Positions 8,431 through 16,200 of a DNA stretch of 37,127 nucleotides are shown here, piece by piece. Made by a program: the position numbers and the translations under genes. Each line of letters begins with the position of its first letter. Within the stretch, counting starts at the first letter, position 1. The notes under the pieces are model-generated. The model did no database searches. It was not told the origin of the DNA and was given only the letters and a program-made list of their open reading frames with translations. Source of the DNA: Sphingomonadaceae bacterium. Its GTDB lineage: Bacteria; Pseudomonadota; Alphaproteobacteria; Sphingomonadales; Sphingomonadaceae. The stretch lies in contig CANJCQ010000041.1 of NCBI GenBank assembly GCA_947473355.1, positions 1 to 37,127 on the forward strand, read 5' to 3'.

Positions 8431-10014
8431 ATGACCAAACCCCGCGTACTCATTTCCGACCAGATGGACCCCAAAGCCGAGCAGATCTTCCGGACACGCG
8501 GCTGCGATGTCGATGTCATCACCGGCCAGACGCCCGAAGAACTCGGCGAAATCATCGGAAATTATGATGGCCTCGCCATCCGCAGCTCGACCAAGCTCAC
8601 GAAGGAGCTGATTGCCAAGGCGACGAACCTAAAAGTCGTCGGCCGCGCAGGCATTGGCGTCGACAACATCGATATCCCCGCCGCCTCGGTGAAGGGCATC
8701 GTGGTCATGAACACGCCCTTCGGCAATTCGATCACCACTGCCGAACATGCCATTGCGCTGATGTTTGCCCTCGCCCGCCAGATCCCCGAAGCCAATGCCC
8801 AGACCCAGGCAGGCAAATGGCCCAAGAACGATTTCATGGGTGTCGAAGTCACCGGCAAGACGCTCGGCCTGATCGGCGCGGGCAACATCGGCTCCATCGT
8901 CGCCAGCCGCGCGCAGGGCCTCAAGATGAAGGTCGTCGCCTATGACCCCTTCCTCACGCCCGAACGCGCGGTGGAAATGGGGGTCGAAAAGGCCGATCTT
9001 GATACGCTGCTGGCCAAGGCGGATTTCATCACGCTGCACACGCCGCTCACCGACCAGACCCGCAACATCCTCTCCGCCGAGAACATCGCCAAGTGCAAAC
9101 CCGGCGTGCGGATCATCAATTGCGCGCGCGGCGGCCTGATTGACGAGGAAGCGCTCAAGGCAGCGCTCGATTCGGGCCAGGTCGCAGGCGCGGCGCTCGA
9201 TGTGTTTGTGAAAGAACCCGCCAAGGAATCGCCGCTGTTCGGCACGCCGAACTTCATCTCGACCCCGCATCTCGGTGCTTCGACCGACGAGGCGCAGGTC
9301 AATGTCGCAATCCAGGTGGCCGAGCAACTGTCGGACTATCTGATCCAGGGCGGCGTCACCAATGCGCTCAACATGCCCTCGCTCAGCGCCGAGGAAGCGC
9401 CCAAACTGCGGCCTTACATGGCTCTGGCCGAGCGGCTCGGCAGTCTCGTCGGCCAGCTGGCGCATGACAACCTCACACAGATCAGCATCGAGGTCGAAGG
9501 TGCTGCCGCCCAGCTCAACATCAAGCCGATCACCGGCGCGGTGCTGTGCGGGCTGATGCGTCGTTATTCGGACACGGTGAACATGGTCAACGCCCCGTTC
9601 CTCGCGCGCGAACGCGGCCTCGACGTGCGCGAAGTGCGCCATGACCGCGAAGGCGATTACAGCACCCTGATCCGCGTCACCGTTGCCACCTCGCAAGGCG
9701 ATCGCTCGGTGGCAGGCACCCTGTTCGGCAACCGCGAGCCGCGGCTGGTCGAGATCTTCGGCATCGGCATCGAGGCTGATCTCGCCGGCCACATGCTCTA
9801 TATCGTCAACGTCGATGTGCCCGGCTTCATCGGTCGCATTGGCACCTTGCTGGGCGAAAACGGCATCAACATCGGCACTTTCCACCTCGGGCGGCGCTCG
9901 GCAGGCGGCGAGGCAATTCTGCTGCTCTCGCTCGACAGCGCGATCCCGCAGGCTGTGCTGGATATGGCGGCGAAAGTTCCCGGCGTGAAGATGGTGAAAG
10001 CGCTGGCGTTTTGA
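8431..10014 (+). CDS. serA: D-3-phosphoglycerate dehydrogenase with C-terminal ACT domain
   Basis: SerA oxidises 3-phosphoglycerate with NAD+, the committed step of serine synthesis. The 527-residue length matches the long form with an intervening ASB domain and a C-terminal ACT domain. The Rossmann motif GLIGAGNIGS lies at about residues 149-158. The catalytic residues are R233 (NCARGG), E262 (VKEP) and H280 (TPHLGAS). The final ~75 residues (YIVNVDVPGFIGRIGTLLGE) form the ACT domain that often binds serine for feedback inhibition. ATG 8431 has GGAG six nucleotides upstream, and this site is contributed by the edge of the palindromic repeat. A palindrome doublet also separates it from hisZ. 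Confidence 0.97.
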   Translation: MTKPRVLISDQMDPKAEQIFRTRGCDVDVITGQTPEELGEIIGNYDGLAIRSSTKLTKELIAKATNLKVVGRAGIGVDNIDIPAASVKGIVVMNTPFGNSITTAEHAIALMFALARQIPEANAQTQAGKWPKNDFMGVEVTGKTLGLIGAGNIGSIVASRAQGLKMKVVAYDPFLTPERAVEMGVEKADLDTLLAKADFITLHTPLTDQTRNILSAENIAKCKPGVRIINCARGGLIDEEALKAALDSGQVAGAALDVFVKEPAKESPLFGTPNFISTPHLGASTDEAQVNVAIQVAEQLSDYLIQGGVTNALNMPSLSAEEAPKLRPYMALAERLGSLVGQLAHDNLTQISIEVEGAAAQLNIKPITGAVLCGLMRRYSDTVNMVNAPFLARERGLDVREVRHDREGDYSTLIRVTVATSQGDRSVAGTLFGNREPRLVEIFGIGIEADLAGHMLYIVNVDVPGFIGRIGTLLGENGINIGTFHLGRRSAGGEAILLLSLDSAIPQAVLDMAAKVPGVKMVKALAF

Positions 10015-10020
10015 CAAGTC

Positions 10021-10121
10021 CCCCTCCCGCTTGCGGGAGGGGTTAGGGGAGGGCCTGTTTGTCCTTGGACGGGTTCTGGGATAACAAGCCCTCCCCCGAC
10101 CCCTCCCGCAGGCGGGAGGGG
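10021..10121. repeat. Inverted doublet of GC-rich palindromes between serA and hisZ
   Basis: A 22-nt palindrome (CCCCTCCCGC...GCGGGAGGGG) is present at 10021-10042 and, inverted, at 10100-10121. GTTAGGGGAGGG-like inner arms surround a spacer of about 35 nt. The layout is the same as that of the doublet between serC and serA, but the sequence is a different variant. Confidence 0.85.
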
Positions 10122-10156
10122 AGAATGTGGACAGCCACCTTCGGGGCCAATGAACT

Positions 10157-11284
10157 ATGCACGATACCGACCGCGACCTCTTGCCCGAAGGCCTCGAAGA
10201 CCGGCTGCCCCGCAGCGCGGCGACGGCGACGCGCGTCACCCGCGCGGTCATGGATGTCATGGACAGCCACGGTTATGACCGGGTCCAGCCGCCTTCAATC
10301 GAATTCGAAAGATCGCTGGCGAGCCGCATGGCCGGGGTGGAAACGCGCCGAATGTTCCGCTTCGTCGACCCCTCCAGCTTGCGAACGTTGGCGCTGCGCT
10401 CGGACATGACCCCGCAGGTCGGGCGGATTGCGGCAACCGGGCTTGCCGGGTCGGGCCGACCGCTGCGGCTGTGCTATGCAGGGCAAGTGCTGACCATCAA
10501 GGGCGACGGACTCGACCCCGCGCGCGAGCGCCTGCAGATCGGCGCGGAGCTGATTGGCAGCGACTCTGTTGCGGCGGTGGCCGAAGTCGTAGCCATGGCC
10601 ATCGAATCCCTTGCGGCAGCCGGGGCGACAGGAATTTCCGTCGATTTCACTCTGCCAGATCTGGTCGACCGGCTGGCCGCGAGCGCGCTCCCCCTGCCCC
10701 ACGACAAGATCGAGGCAGTGCGCCGCGAGCTTGATGCCAAGGATGCCGGCGGGCTGGTGGCGGCAGGCGGCGAGGCCTATCTGCCGCTGCTCTATGCCAT
10801 CGGGCCCTTCGATGCGGCTATCGAACAGCTCGCCGCAATCAGCGCTGCCGAGGCACTGGGCGGCCGCATAGCCGCGCTGCGCGAGATTGCCGCGCGGGTT
10901 TTGGGTACGGCGCGGCTGACACTCGACCCTTCCGAACGCCACGGCTTCGAATACCAGTCATGGTTCGGCTTCACGCTCTATGCCGAAGGCCTGCGCGGCG
11001 CGCTGGGCCGGGGCGGGACATACAGCATTCTCGGGCCAGCCTGCGATGATGGGGAGCCCGCCATCGGCTTCTCGCTCTATCCCGATCCGCTGATCGACGC
11101 ATTTGCGCACAGCCAAGCGCGGCGCGACACGCTGTTCCTGCCGCTGGGTCACAACGCCGAGGCCGCTGCCCGGCTGCGCGCTGTCGGCTGGCGGACCGTG
11201 GCGGCAATGTCCGAGAGTGATGATGCAAAAGCGCTGGGATGTTCGCACCGCCTGGCGGACGGGAACGCAGTGCAGCTCGACTAG
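10157..11284 (+). CDS. hisZ: ATP phosphoribosyltransferase regulatory subunit
   Basis: HisZ is a catalytically inactive paralogue of histidyl-tRNA synthetase that forms an octamer with the short form of HisG and makes it histidine-sensitive. The 375-residue protein begins MHDTDRDLLPEGLEDRLP. It retains the class II synthetase-like LRSDMTPQVGRIAAT and YAGQVL motifs and lacks the C-terminal anticodon-binding domain, as is usual for HisZ. hisG is not in this window. It follows serA and may be read from the same transcript. Its TAG stop and the TAG stop of the opposing rhodanese gene share the palindrome CTAG at 11281-11284. Confidence 0.9.
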   Translation: MHDTDRDLLPEGLEDRLPRSAATATRVTRAVMDVMDSHGYDRVQPPSIEFERSLASRMAGVETRRMFRFVDPSSLRTLALRSDMTPQVGRIAATGLAGSGRPLRLCYAGQVLTIKGDGLDPARERLQIGAELIGSDSVAAVAEVVAMAIESLAAAGATGISVDFTLPDLVDRLAASALPLPHDKIEAVRRELDAKDAGGLVAAGGEAYLPLLYAIGPFDAAIEQLAAISAAEALGGRIAALREIAARVLGTARLTLDPSERHGFEYQSWFGFTLYAEGLRGALGRGGTYSILGPACDDGEPAIGFSLYPDPLIDAFAHSQARRDTLFLPLGHNAEAAARLRAVGWRTVAAMSESDDAKALGCSHRLADGNAVQLD

Positions 11285-11802
11285 CCGCCCAGCGAGCTCT
11301 CCCACTCAACCCCGGCGCCATTGGTGGCGATCACGTCCGCCAGCTCCCAGACATTGTGGTAGCCATAGCCGTGCAGGTTGATGAATGTCGGGATATTGAG
11401 CGCCAGCACGACCCGCTTGAGCGCCACTGGCGGCGCATGATCGCTGAAATTGTTGTTGCAATAGATATAGATGGGGCGGTCCGTCTTGTCGCCGATGACA
11501 GCGCGCAGGGCCTCGTCGGTGAAATCCGTAAACGGCAGGTTGACCGCGCCCTTCAGGTGACCGCGGGCAAAGGCGTCGGCCGAACGCGCATCGAGCAGCA
11601 ACGCGCCTTGAGCCGCAGCGCGGCGAGCGAACTCCGGCCAGGCAAGGCGGTGAGTCTGGCGGGTTCTGGTGAGATCGTCAGTAAGCCGGGCAAAGCCGGC
11701 ATAATCGACCTGGGGATTGGCAGGCGCGCTCTCTTTCGCCGCGCCAGGCGCCGCCAGCAAGCAAAGCGCCAGTGGCATGGCCAGACTAAACACGATCCGC
11801 AT
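11281..11802 (-). CDS. Exported rhodanese-like domain protein
   Basis: A 173-residue protein with an N-terminal signal peptide (MRIVFSLAMPLALCLLAAPGAA, cleavage near residue 22) and a single rhodanese fold. LLLDARSADAFARGHLKGAVNLP is the typical CH2 region. The active-site loop begins with the cysteine of IYIYCNNNFSDHAPP at about residue 114. Rhodaneses transfer sulfane sulfur to thiols; a periplasmic location is predicted here. ATG 11802 has GGGGAGG just upstream. The stop overlaps that of convergent hisZ by 4 nt. Confidence 0.85.
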   Translation of the reverse strand: MRIVFSLAMPLALCLLAAPGAAKESAPANPQVDYAGFARLTDDLTRTRQTHRLAWPEFARRAAAQGALLLDARSADAFARGHLKGAVNLPFTDFTDEALRAVIGDKTDRPIYIYCNNNFSDHAPPVALKRVVLALNIPTFINLHGYGYHNVWELADVIATNGAGVEWESSLGG

Positions 11803-11866
11803 CGCAACCTCCCCGCATAAGACAGGGGAACAGACCTAGTGTCGCCGTGTTTACCCGCGCTGAATG

Positions 11867-12112
11867 TCAGGGAACGCTGCGGTTCAGCTTCCACAGCATG
11901 CCAATGCCAATCGCACACCACACCACGTTGAGCGCGGTCGAGGGGAATGCGCCGTGCCAGCCGGCATTGATCACAAAGCCCGCTGATCCCACGACATTCA
12001 TCCACTGGTAGATGACGGACTGGCCGGTCAGCCTGCCTGATGAGACCAGGACATAGGAAGCAAGGATGAGCAGCGCGGCGGCCCAGCCGATGGATTCGAT
12101 GGCGAGATTCAT
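11867..12112 (-). CDS. Small membrane protein of the CBU_0592 type
   Basis: An 81-residue protein with three hydrophobic segments (IGWAAALLILASYVLVSSG; QWMNVVGSAGFVINAGWHGA; ALNVVWCAIGIGMLW), matching the widespread CBU_0592-family small membrane proteins of unknown function. Its ATG (12112-12110) overlaps the stop of the antitoxin gene in ATGA, so the two are translationally coupled. It is therefore the third gene of the toxin-antitoxin operon, although nothing in its sequence suggests a toxin-antitoxin function. Confidence 0.7.
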   Translation of the reverse strand: MNLAIESIGWAAALLILASYVLVSSGRLTGQSVIYQWMNVVGSAGFVINAGWHGAFPSTALNVVWCAIGIGMLWKLNRSVP

Positions 12113-12390
12113 GCCTTGACGGCGAGGCTAAGGCCTAGCGATTTCAGCACGCCCAACAGAGTGGAAAGGGTCGGGTTTCCGTCCTCTCCAAGTGATTTGT
12201 AGAGCGCTTGCCGGGCGATGCCCGCATCCTTGGCGATCTGCGTCATGCCGCGCGCGCGAGCGACAGTGTTGAGCGCGTGGACGATGTGATTGCGATCGCC
12301 GCTTTCCATCACATCGGCGAGATAGGCAGCAATGGCCTCATCACTATCCAGATGCTCGGCGGCATCCCATTTGTTGATTGCAACGGTCAT
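12109..12390 (-). CDS. Antitoxin, HigA/HI1420-type helix-turn-helix protein
   Basis: A 93-residue protein of the addiction-module antidote family. A short N-terminal part (MTVAINKWDAAEHL...AAYLADVM) probably contacts the toxin. It is followed by a helix-turn-helix, ARGMTQIAKDAGIARQALYKSL (about residues 49-69), and PTLSTLLGVLKSLGLSL. GGAG at 7 nt supports ATG 12390 over earlier in-frame codons. It is encoded five nucleotides after the toxin stop. As in this family, it is expected to neutralise the RelE-like toxin and repress the operon by binding the palindrome at 12692-12707. Confidence 0.88.
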   Translation of the reverse strand: MTVAINKWDAAEHLDSDEAIAAYLADVMESGDRNHIVHALNTVARARGMTQIAKDAGIARQALYKSLGEDGNPTLSTLLGVLKSLGLSLAVKA

Positions 12391-12395
12391 TTGCT

Positions 12396-12689
12396 TCACT
12401 CCAGTTCCGAGGCAATCTGCTTGGCGCGGGCAATGTCGCGCAACTGGCTGCCTTTGTCGCCGCCGCACAGCAGAAGGACGATCCGCTCTCCGCGCCGGGT
12501 AAAATAAACCCGGTAGCCGGGACCGAAATCCATCCGCAATTCACGGACACCATCGCCAAGCACCTTGGCATCGCCGAAATTGCCCAGTTGCACCCGTTCG
12601 ATTCGCGCCACTATGCGACCTTGCGTGGTGCGGTCACGAAGCGAACGGAACCACGCTGCGAAGACCGAGGTTTGTTGGACCTCATACAT
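12396..12689 (-). CDS. RelE/HigB-superfamily toxin (HI1419/Gp49-like)
   Basis: A 97-residue basic protein of the RelE/ParE superfamily, HigB/Gp49-like branch. MYEVQQTSVFAAWFRSLRD opens the fold, RELRMDFGPGYRVYF is the conserved core motif, and ERIVLLLCGGDKGSQ with DIARAKQIASEL closes it. Such toxins cleave mRNA at the ribosome. The gene precedes its antitoxin, the HigBA order. The start codon coincides with the predicted transcription start and has no Shine-Dalgarno, so the mRNA may be leaderless. Confidence 0.88.
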   Translation of the reverse strand: MYEVQQTSVFAAWFRSLRDRTTQGRIVARIERVQLGNFGDAKVLGDGVRELRMDFGPGYRVYFTRRGERIVLLLCGGDKGSQLRDIARAKQIASELE

Positions 12690-12691
12690 TT

Positions 12692-12725
12692 GTCATTTAT
12701 ATATGACGGAACTGAGCTTTGTCAA
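12692..12725 (-). promoter_or_regulatory. Promoter and palindromic operator of the first toxin-antitoxin operon
   Basis: On the minus strand TTGACA (12725-12720) is followed by an AT-rich -10 region (TATAAA at 12701-12696 or TATATA at 12703-12698; spacing 18 or 16). The -10 lies inside an inverted repeat, GTCAT...ATGAC (12692-12707), a likely binding site for the antitoxin. Predicted transcription starts at or next to the toxin ATG at 12689. Confidence 0.7.
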
Positions 12726-12740
12726 GCCAGTTCGCCTCAC

Positions 12741-13148
12741 CTATGGCCGCTCTTCAAGCGTCATGAGGTGACTCCGCATTGCTGCAGAAAGAGCATCGAG
12801 ATCAAACTCCTTTTGCTCATCAGCAGACATTGCAAGAAAGTTCTCGCATAAGCTCCTGACCCGATCCGACCCAAAGAGCGAAATTTGTCCAAACACATTT
12901 CCTCGTGTCGAACGGTCTGGGCTGCCACCACGCTGAACATTGAAGATCACATTGAGGGCAAATTGGTAACTATCTGAAATTTGCTCGAGGTTGCGCAATC
13001 GCTTTTGCCGTTCAAAGGACTTTCGGTCCCTCGCAGCATTAGCAAGGAGATTCAGCAAGACCCCGATCAACGCGACCAAACCGCCGACACAAGCGCCAAC
13101 TAGCGCTGATGTGGCGGCGTTGATGGGCGTCGAGAGGAATTCGATCAA
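12741..13148 (-). CDS. Hypothetical membrane-anchored protein
   Basis: A 135-residue protein not recognised. One N-terminal membrane helix (about residues 12-37, ATSALVGACVGGLVALIGVLL) is followed by a basic segment (ARDRKSFERQKRLRN) and a soluble, charged C-terminal region. The start is a TTG whose last bases overlap the acnA stop in TTGA, suggesting coupling to acnA translation. The gene is visibly less GC-rich than acnA and lies between acnA and the toxin-antitoxin operon, so it may be an acquired gene. Confidence 0.6.
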   Translation of the reverse strand: MIEFLSTPINAATSALVGACVGGLVALIGVLLNLLANAARDRKSFERQKRLRNLEQISDSYQFALNVIFNVQRGGSPDRSTRGNVFGQISLFGSDRVRSLCENFLAMSADEQKEFDLDALSAAMRSHLMTLEERP

Positions 13149-15832
13149 GCCGCCAGCTTCCTCAGCACATAGTGCAGGATCCCGCCGTTCATGAAGTACT
13201 CGACCTCATTGGCGGTATCGATGCGACACAGCGCGGAGAAGGTGAAGGTGCTGCCATCGGGCCGTGTCACCTGCACTTCGACATCCTGACGCGGCTGGAG
13301 GCCGGCCACGCCAAGGATTGTGAAAGTATCGTCGCCCGTCAGGCCCAGTGACAGCCGCGTATCGCCGTCCTTGAACTGCAGCGGCAGCACGCCCATGCCG
13401 ACAAGATTGCTGCGGTGGATGCGCTCGAAACTCTCGACGATCACGGCGCGCACGCCGAGCAGGTTGGTGCCCTTGGCGGCCCAGTCGCGGCTGGAGCCAG
13501 TGCCGTATTCCTTGCCCGCGACGACAACCATCGGCGTGCCGTCGGCCTTGTGCTGCATCGCCACGTCATAGATCGCGGCAATGTCAGCGCCATAGCGGCT
13601 CATGCCGCCTTCGACGCCGGGGACCATCTCGTTCTTGATGCGAATGTTGGCGAAAGTGCCGCGCATCATCACTTCATGGTGGCCGCGGCGCGCGCCGTAG
13701 GAGTTGAAATCGGCCTTGGCGACCTGATGCTCCATCAGCCACTTGCCGGCGGGGCTATCGGCCTTGATGTTGCCGGCGGGCGAGATGTGATCGGTGGTGA
13801 TCGAATCGCCCAGGATCGCCAGCGGCTTGGCATCGACAATGTCGGTCACCGGTGGCGGGGTCATGGTCAGGCCTTCGAAATAGGGCGGGTTGGCGACATA
13901 GGTGCTGCCTGCGCGCCAGGCATAGGTTTCGCTGCCCGTAACGTTGATCGCCTGCCAGTGCGCATCGCCCTTGTAGACATCGGCATAGCGCGCCTGGAAC
14001 ATGGCGCGGTCCATGCAGCTTGCCATGGTCGAGGAAACTTCCTCGTTCGTCGGCCAGATGTCCTTGAGGAACACGTCCTGGCCGGCTGAGCCCCCCTTCG
14101 TCGCAACACCGATTGGCGTGGTGACGAAATCCTCGATCACCGTGCCCTTGAGCGCATAGGCGACGACCAGCGGCGGCGAGGCGAGGAAATTGGCGCGCAC
14201 GTCGGGCGAAACGCGGCCCTCGAAATTGCGGTTGCCCGAGATCACCGAGGCGGCGACGAGGTTGTTCTCGTTGATCGCCTTGCTGATCGGCTCCGCGAGC
14301 GGCCCGGAATTGCCGATGCAGGTGGTGCAGCCATAGCCGACGAGGTTGAAGCCCACGGCATCGAGATGTTGCGTCAGGCCAGCCTTGTCGAAGTAGTCAG
14401 TGACGACCTGCGATCCCGGCGCGAGGCTGGTCTTGACCCATGGCTTGGGCCGCAGGCCCAGCTCGTTGGCCTTCTTGGCGACCAGACCTGCGGCAACCAT
14501 CACCCCGGGGTTGCTGGTGTTGGTGCAGCTGGTGATCGCCGCGATCACCACGTCGCCGTCGCCAATATCGTGGCCCAAGCCTTCGATGGCAACGCGCTGG
14601 TTGGCCTTCTTGTAGGTCTCGGCCATGTCCTTGTTGAACACGTCGTCAACGTCCGTCAGCGCCACCTTGTCCTGCGGGCGCTTGGGGCCCGCGAGCGATG
14701 GCACGACAGTCGCCATGTCGAGTTCGAGCGTGGAGGAGAAGATCGGATCGGCAGCGGCAGGATCGATCCAGAAACCCTGCTCCTTGGCATAGGCTTCGAC
14801 CAACGCGATCTGCTCTTCCTCGCGGCCGGTCAGGCGCAGATAGTCGAGCGTCTTGTCGTCGATGCCGAAGAAGCCGCAAGTCGCGCCGTATTCGGGGGCC
14901 ATATTGGCGAGCGTCGCGCGGTCGGCGAGGCTGAGCGAGGCAAGGCCCGGGCCGTAATATTCGACAAAGCGCCCCACCACGCCGTGCTTGCGCAGCATGT
15001 TGGTGGCGGTCAGCACCAGATCGGTGGCGGTAACGCCTTCGCCCAGCGCGCCGGTCAGCTTGAAGCCAACCACTTCGGGGATCAGCATCGAGACCGGCTG
15101 GCCGAGCATGGCCGCTTCGGCTTCGATCCCGCCGACGCCCCAGCCCAACACGCCAAGGCCGTTGATCATGGTGGTGTGGCTGTCAGTGCCGACGCAAGTG
15201 TCGGGATAGGCGACGAGCGCGCCCGACTGGTCCTTCGAGCTCCACACCGTCTGCGCGATATTCTCGAGGTTGACCTGATGGCAGATGCCGGTGCCCGGCG
15301 GCACCGCGTAGAAATTGTTGAGCGACTTGGAGCCCCACTTGAGGAAGTCATAGCGCTCCATGTTGCGCTGGTATTCGATCTCGACATTCTGCTCGAAGGC
15401 CTTGGGGTGGCCGAATTCGTCGACCATCACCGAGTGATCGATCACCAGATTGACCGGCACCAAGGGATTGATCTTGCTGGTATCGCCGCCCAGCTTGGCA
15501 ATCGCATCGCGCATCGCGGCAAGATCGACCACGCAAGGCACGCCAGTGAAATCCTGCAGCAGCACGCGGGCCGGGCGATACTGGATCTCGTTTTGCGATT
15601 CGCTGGGGTTCTTCTGCCAGTCGGCCAGCGCCTGAATATCGGCGACCGAAACCGTGAAGCCGCCGTCTTCGAAGCGCAGCAGGTTTTCGAGCAGGACTTT
15701 CATCGAGAACGGCAGGCGGCTGATGTCGCCCAATTTGGCGCCAGCCTTCTTCAGCGAATAGTAGGCCACTTGCTTGCCGCCTACCTGCATCGTGCTGCGG
15801 GTGCCGAGCGTGTCCTGTCCGACCTGGGTCAT
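13145..15832 (-). CDS. acnA: Aconitate hydratase A
   Basis: AcnA interconverts citrate and isocitrate in the TCA cycle using a [4Fe-4S] cluster. The 895-residue length fits the AcnA/IRP class. The cluster ligands are C436 (SCTNTSNPG) and C502 and C505 (GYGCTTCIGNSG), positions nearly identical to those of E. coli AcnA. Other signatures include VCVGTDSHTTM-like TCVGTDSHTTMINGLG and the C-terminal swivel-domain motif GKEYGTGSSRDWAAKG. ATG 15832 begins MTQVGQDTLGTRSTMQVGGK. It is likely transcribed from its own promoter within 15833-15975. The TTG start of the next gene overlaps its stop. Confidence 0.97.
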   Translation of the reverse strand: MTQVGQDTLGTRSTMQVGGKQVAYYSLKKAGAKLGDISRLPFSMKVLLENLLRFEDGGFTVSVADIQALADWQKNPSESQNEIQYRPARVLLQDFTGVPCVVDLAAMRDAIAKLGGDTSKINPLVPVNLVIDHSVMVDEFGHPKAFEQNVEIEYQRNMERYDFLKWGSKSLNNFYAVPPGTGICHQVNLENIAQTVWSSKDQSGALVAYPDTCVGTDSHTTMINGLGVLGWGVGGIEAEAAMLGQPVSMLIPEVVGFKLTGALGEGVTATDLVLTATNMLRKHGVVGRFVEYYGPGLASLSLADRATLANMAPEYGATCGFFGIDDKTLDYLRLTGREEEQIALVEAYAKEQGFWIDPAAADPIFSSTLELDMATVVPSLAGPKRPQDKVALTDVDDVFNKDMAETYKKANQRVAIEGLGHDIGDGDVVIAAITSCTNTSNPGVMVAAGLVAKKANELGLRPKPWVKTSLAPGSQVVTDYFDKAGLTQHLDAVGFNLVGYGCTTCIGNSGPLAEPISKAINENNLVAASVISGNRNFEGRVSPDVRANFLASPPLVVAYALKGTVIEDFVTTPIGVATKGGSAGQDVFLKDIWPTNEEVSSTMASCMDRAMFQARYADVYKGDAHWQAINVTGSETYAWRAGSTYVANPPYFEGLTMTPPPVTDIVDAKPLAILGDSITTDHISPAGNIKADSPAGKWLMEHQVAKADFNSYGARRGHHEVMMRGTFANIRIKNEMVPGVEGGMSRYGADIAAIYDVAMQHKADGTPMVVVAGKEYGTGSSRDWAAKGTNLLGVRAVIVESFERIHRSNLVGMGVLPLQFKDGDTRLSLGLTGDDTFTILGVAGLQPRQDVEVQVTRPDGSTFTFSALCRIDTANEVEYFMNGGILHYVLRKLAA

Positions 15833-15975
15833 GTGCGCTTTTCCTCAGTAGAATGGGCCTCGGCACGGCGCAGATGCTGCAATGCGGAAGCTGGAATCGA
15901 TGCGCTGCCGATGCGCGCAAGCTCCCGCGAGGTCAAGAGCTTGGGCGCGAGATTTGGCCCATGCGCCAGCGCCGC

Positions 15976-16170
15976 TCAGTTGAGCAATCGGCGGCGCACT
16001 CGCTCGATCAGGCGCTCTGCCTGATAGAAACCGATTTGCAGTTCACGTTGAAGTCTCGAGATCGATATGGATCCGCTCTCCTGCACGAAGCTCAGCGCGC
16101 GCCGATAAAGCAGTTCCTCATCGCGCGGCCTCATGTGCCGGAACCAGTTGTCATCGCCGCGCTCGGCCAT
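15976..16170 (-). CDS. Stand-alone FtsK gamma-type winged-helix DNA-binding protein
   Basis: A 64-residue protein. Residues 20-60 (YRRALSFVQESGSISISRLQ and on through LQIGFYQAERLIERV) align closely with the C-terminal gamma domain of FtsK (AVQFVTEKRKASISGVQRQF... RIGYNRAARIIEQM in E. coli). In FtsK this winged helix reads KOPS sequences and activates XerD at dif. Here there is no motor domain, and the recognition helix reads GFYQAERL where FtsK has GYNRAARI, so sequence specificity has probably changed. ATG 16170 is preceded by AGGGAG at 8 nt. It lies between acnA and a DMT transporter; function unknown. Confidence 0.75.
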   Translation of the reverse strand: MAERGDDNWFRHMRPRDEELLYRRALSFVQESGSISISRLQRELQIGFYQAERLIERVRRRLLN

Positions 16171-16200
16171 AGCCTCTGCTCCCTAGCAAGTCAGCCGGGA

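Noticed and set aside
8629..10260. Long open frame antisense to serA (543 residues)
   Set aside because: It is a shadow of serA; the frame includes the palindromic repeat and has no domain.
10125..10409. ATG at 10125 behind a strong GGGAGGGG site, out of frame with hisZ
   Set aside because: The site is part of the palindromic repeat and the frame overlaps hisZ without any conserved content. It could be a decoy start but is not a gene.
14366..16024. Long open frame antisense to acnA (552 residues)
   Set aside because: It overlies a certain acnA gene, has Arg/His/Gly/Asp-rich shadow composition and no ribosome site. Such frames are common opposite GC-rich genes.
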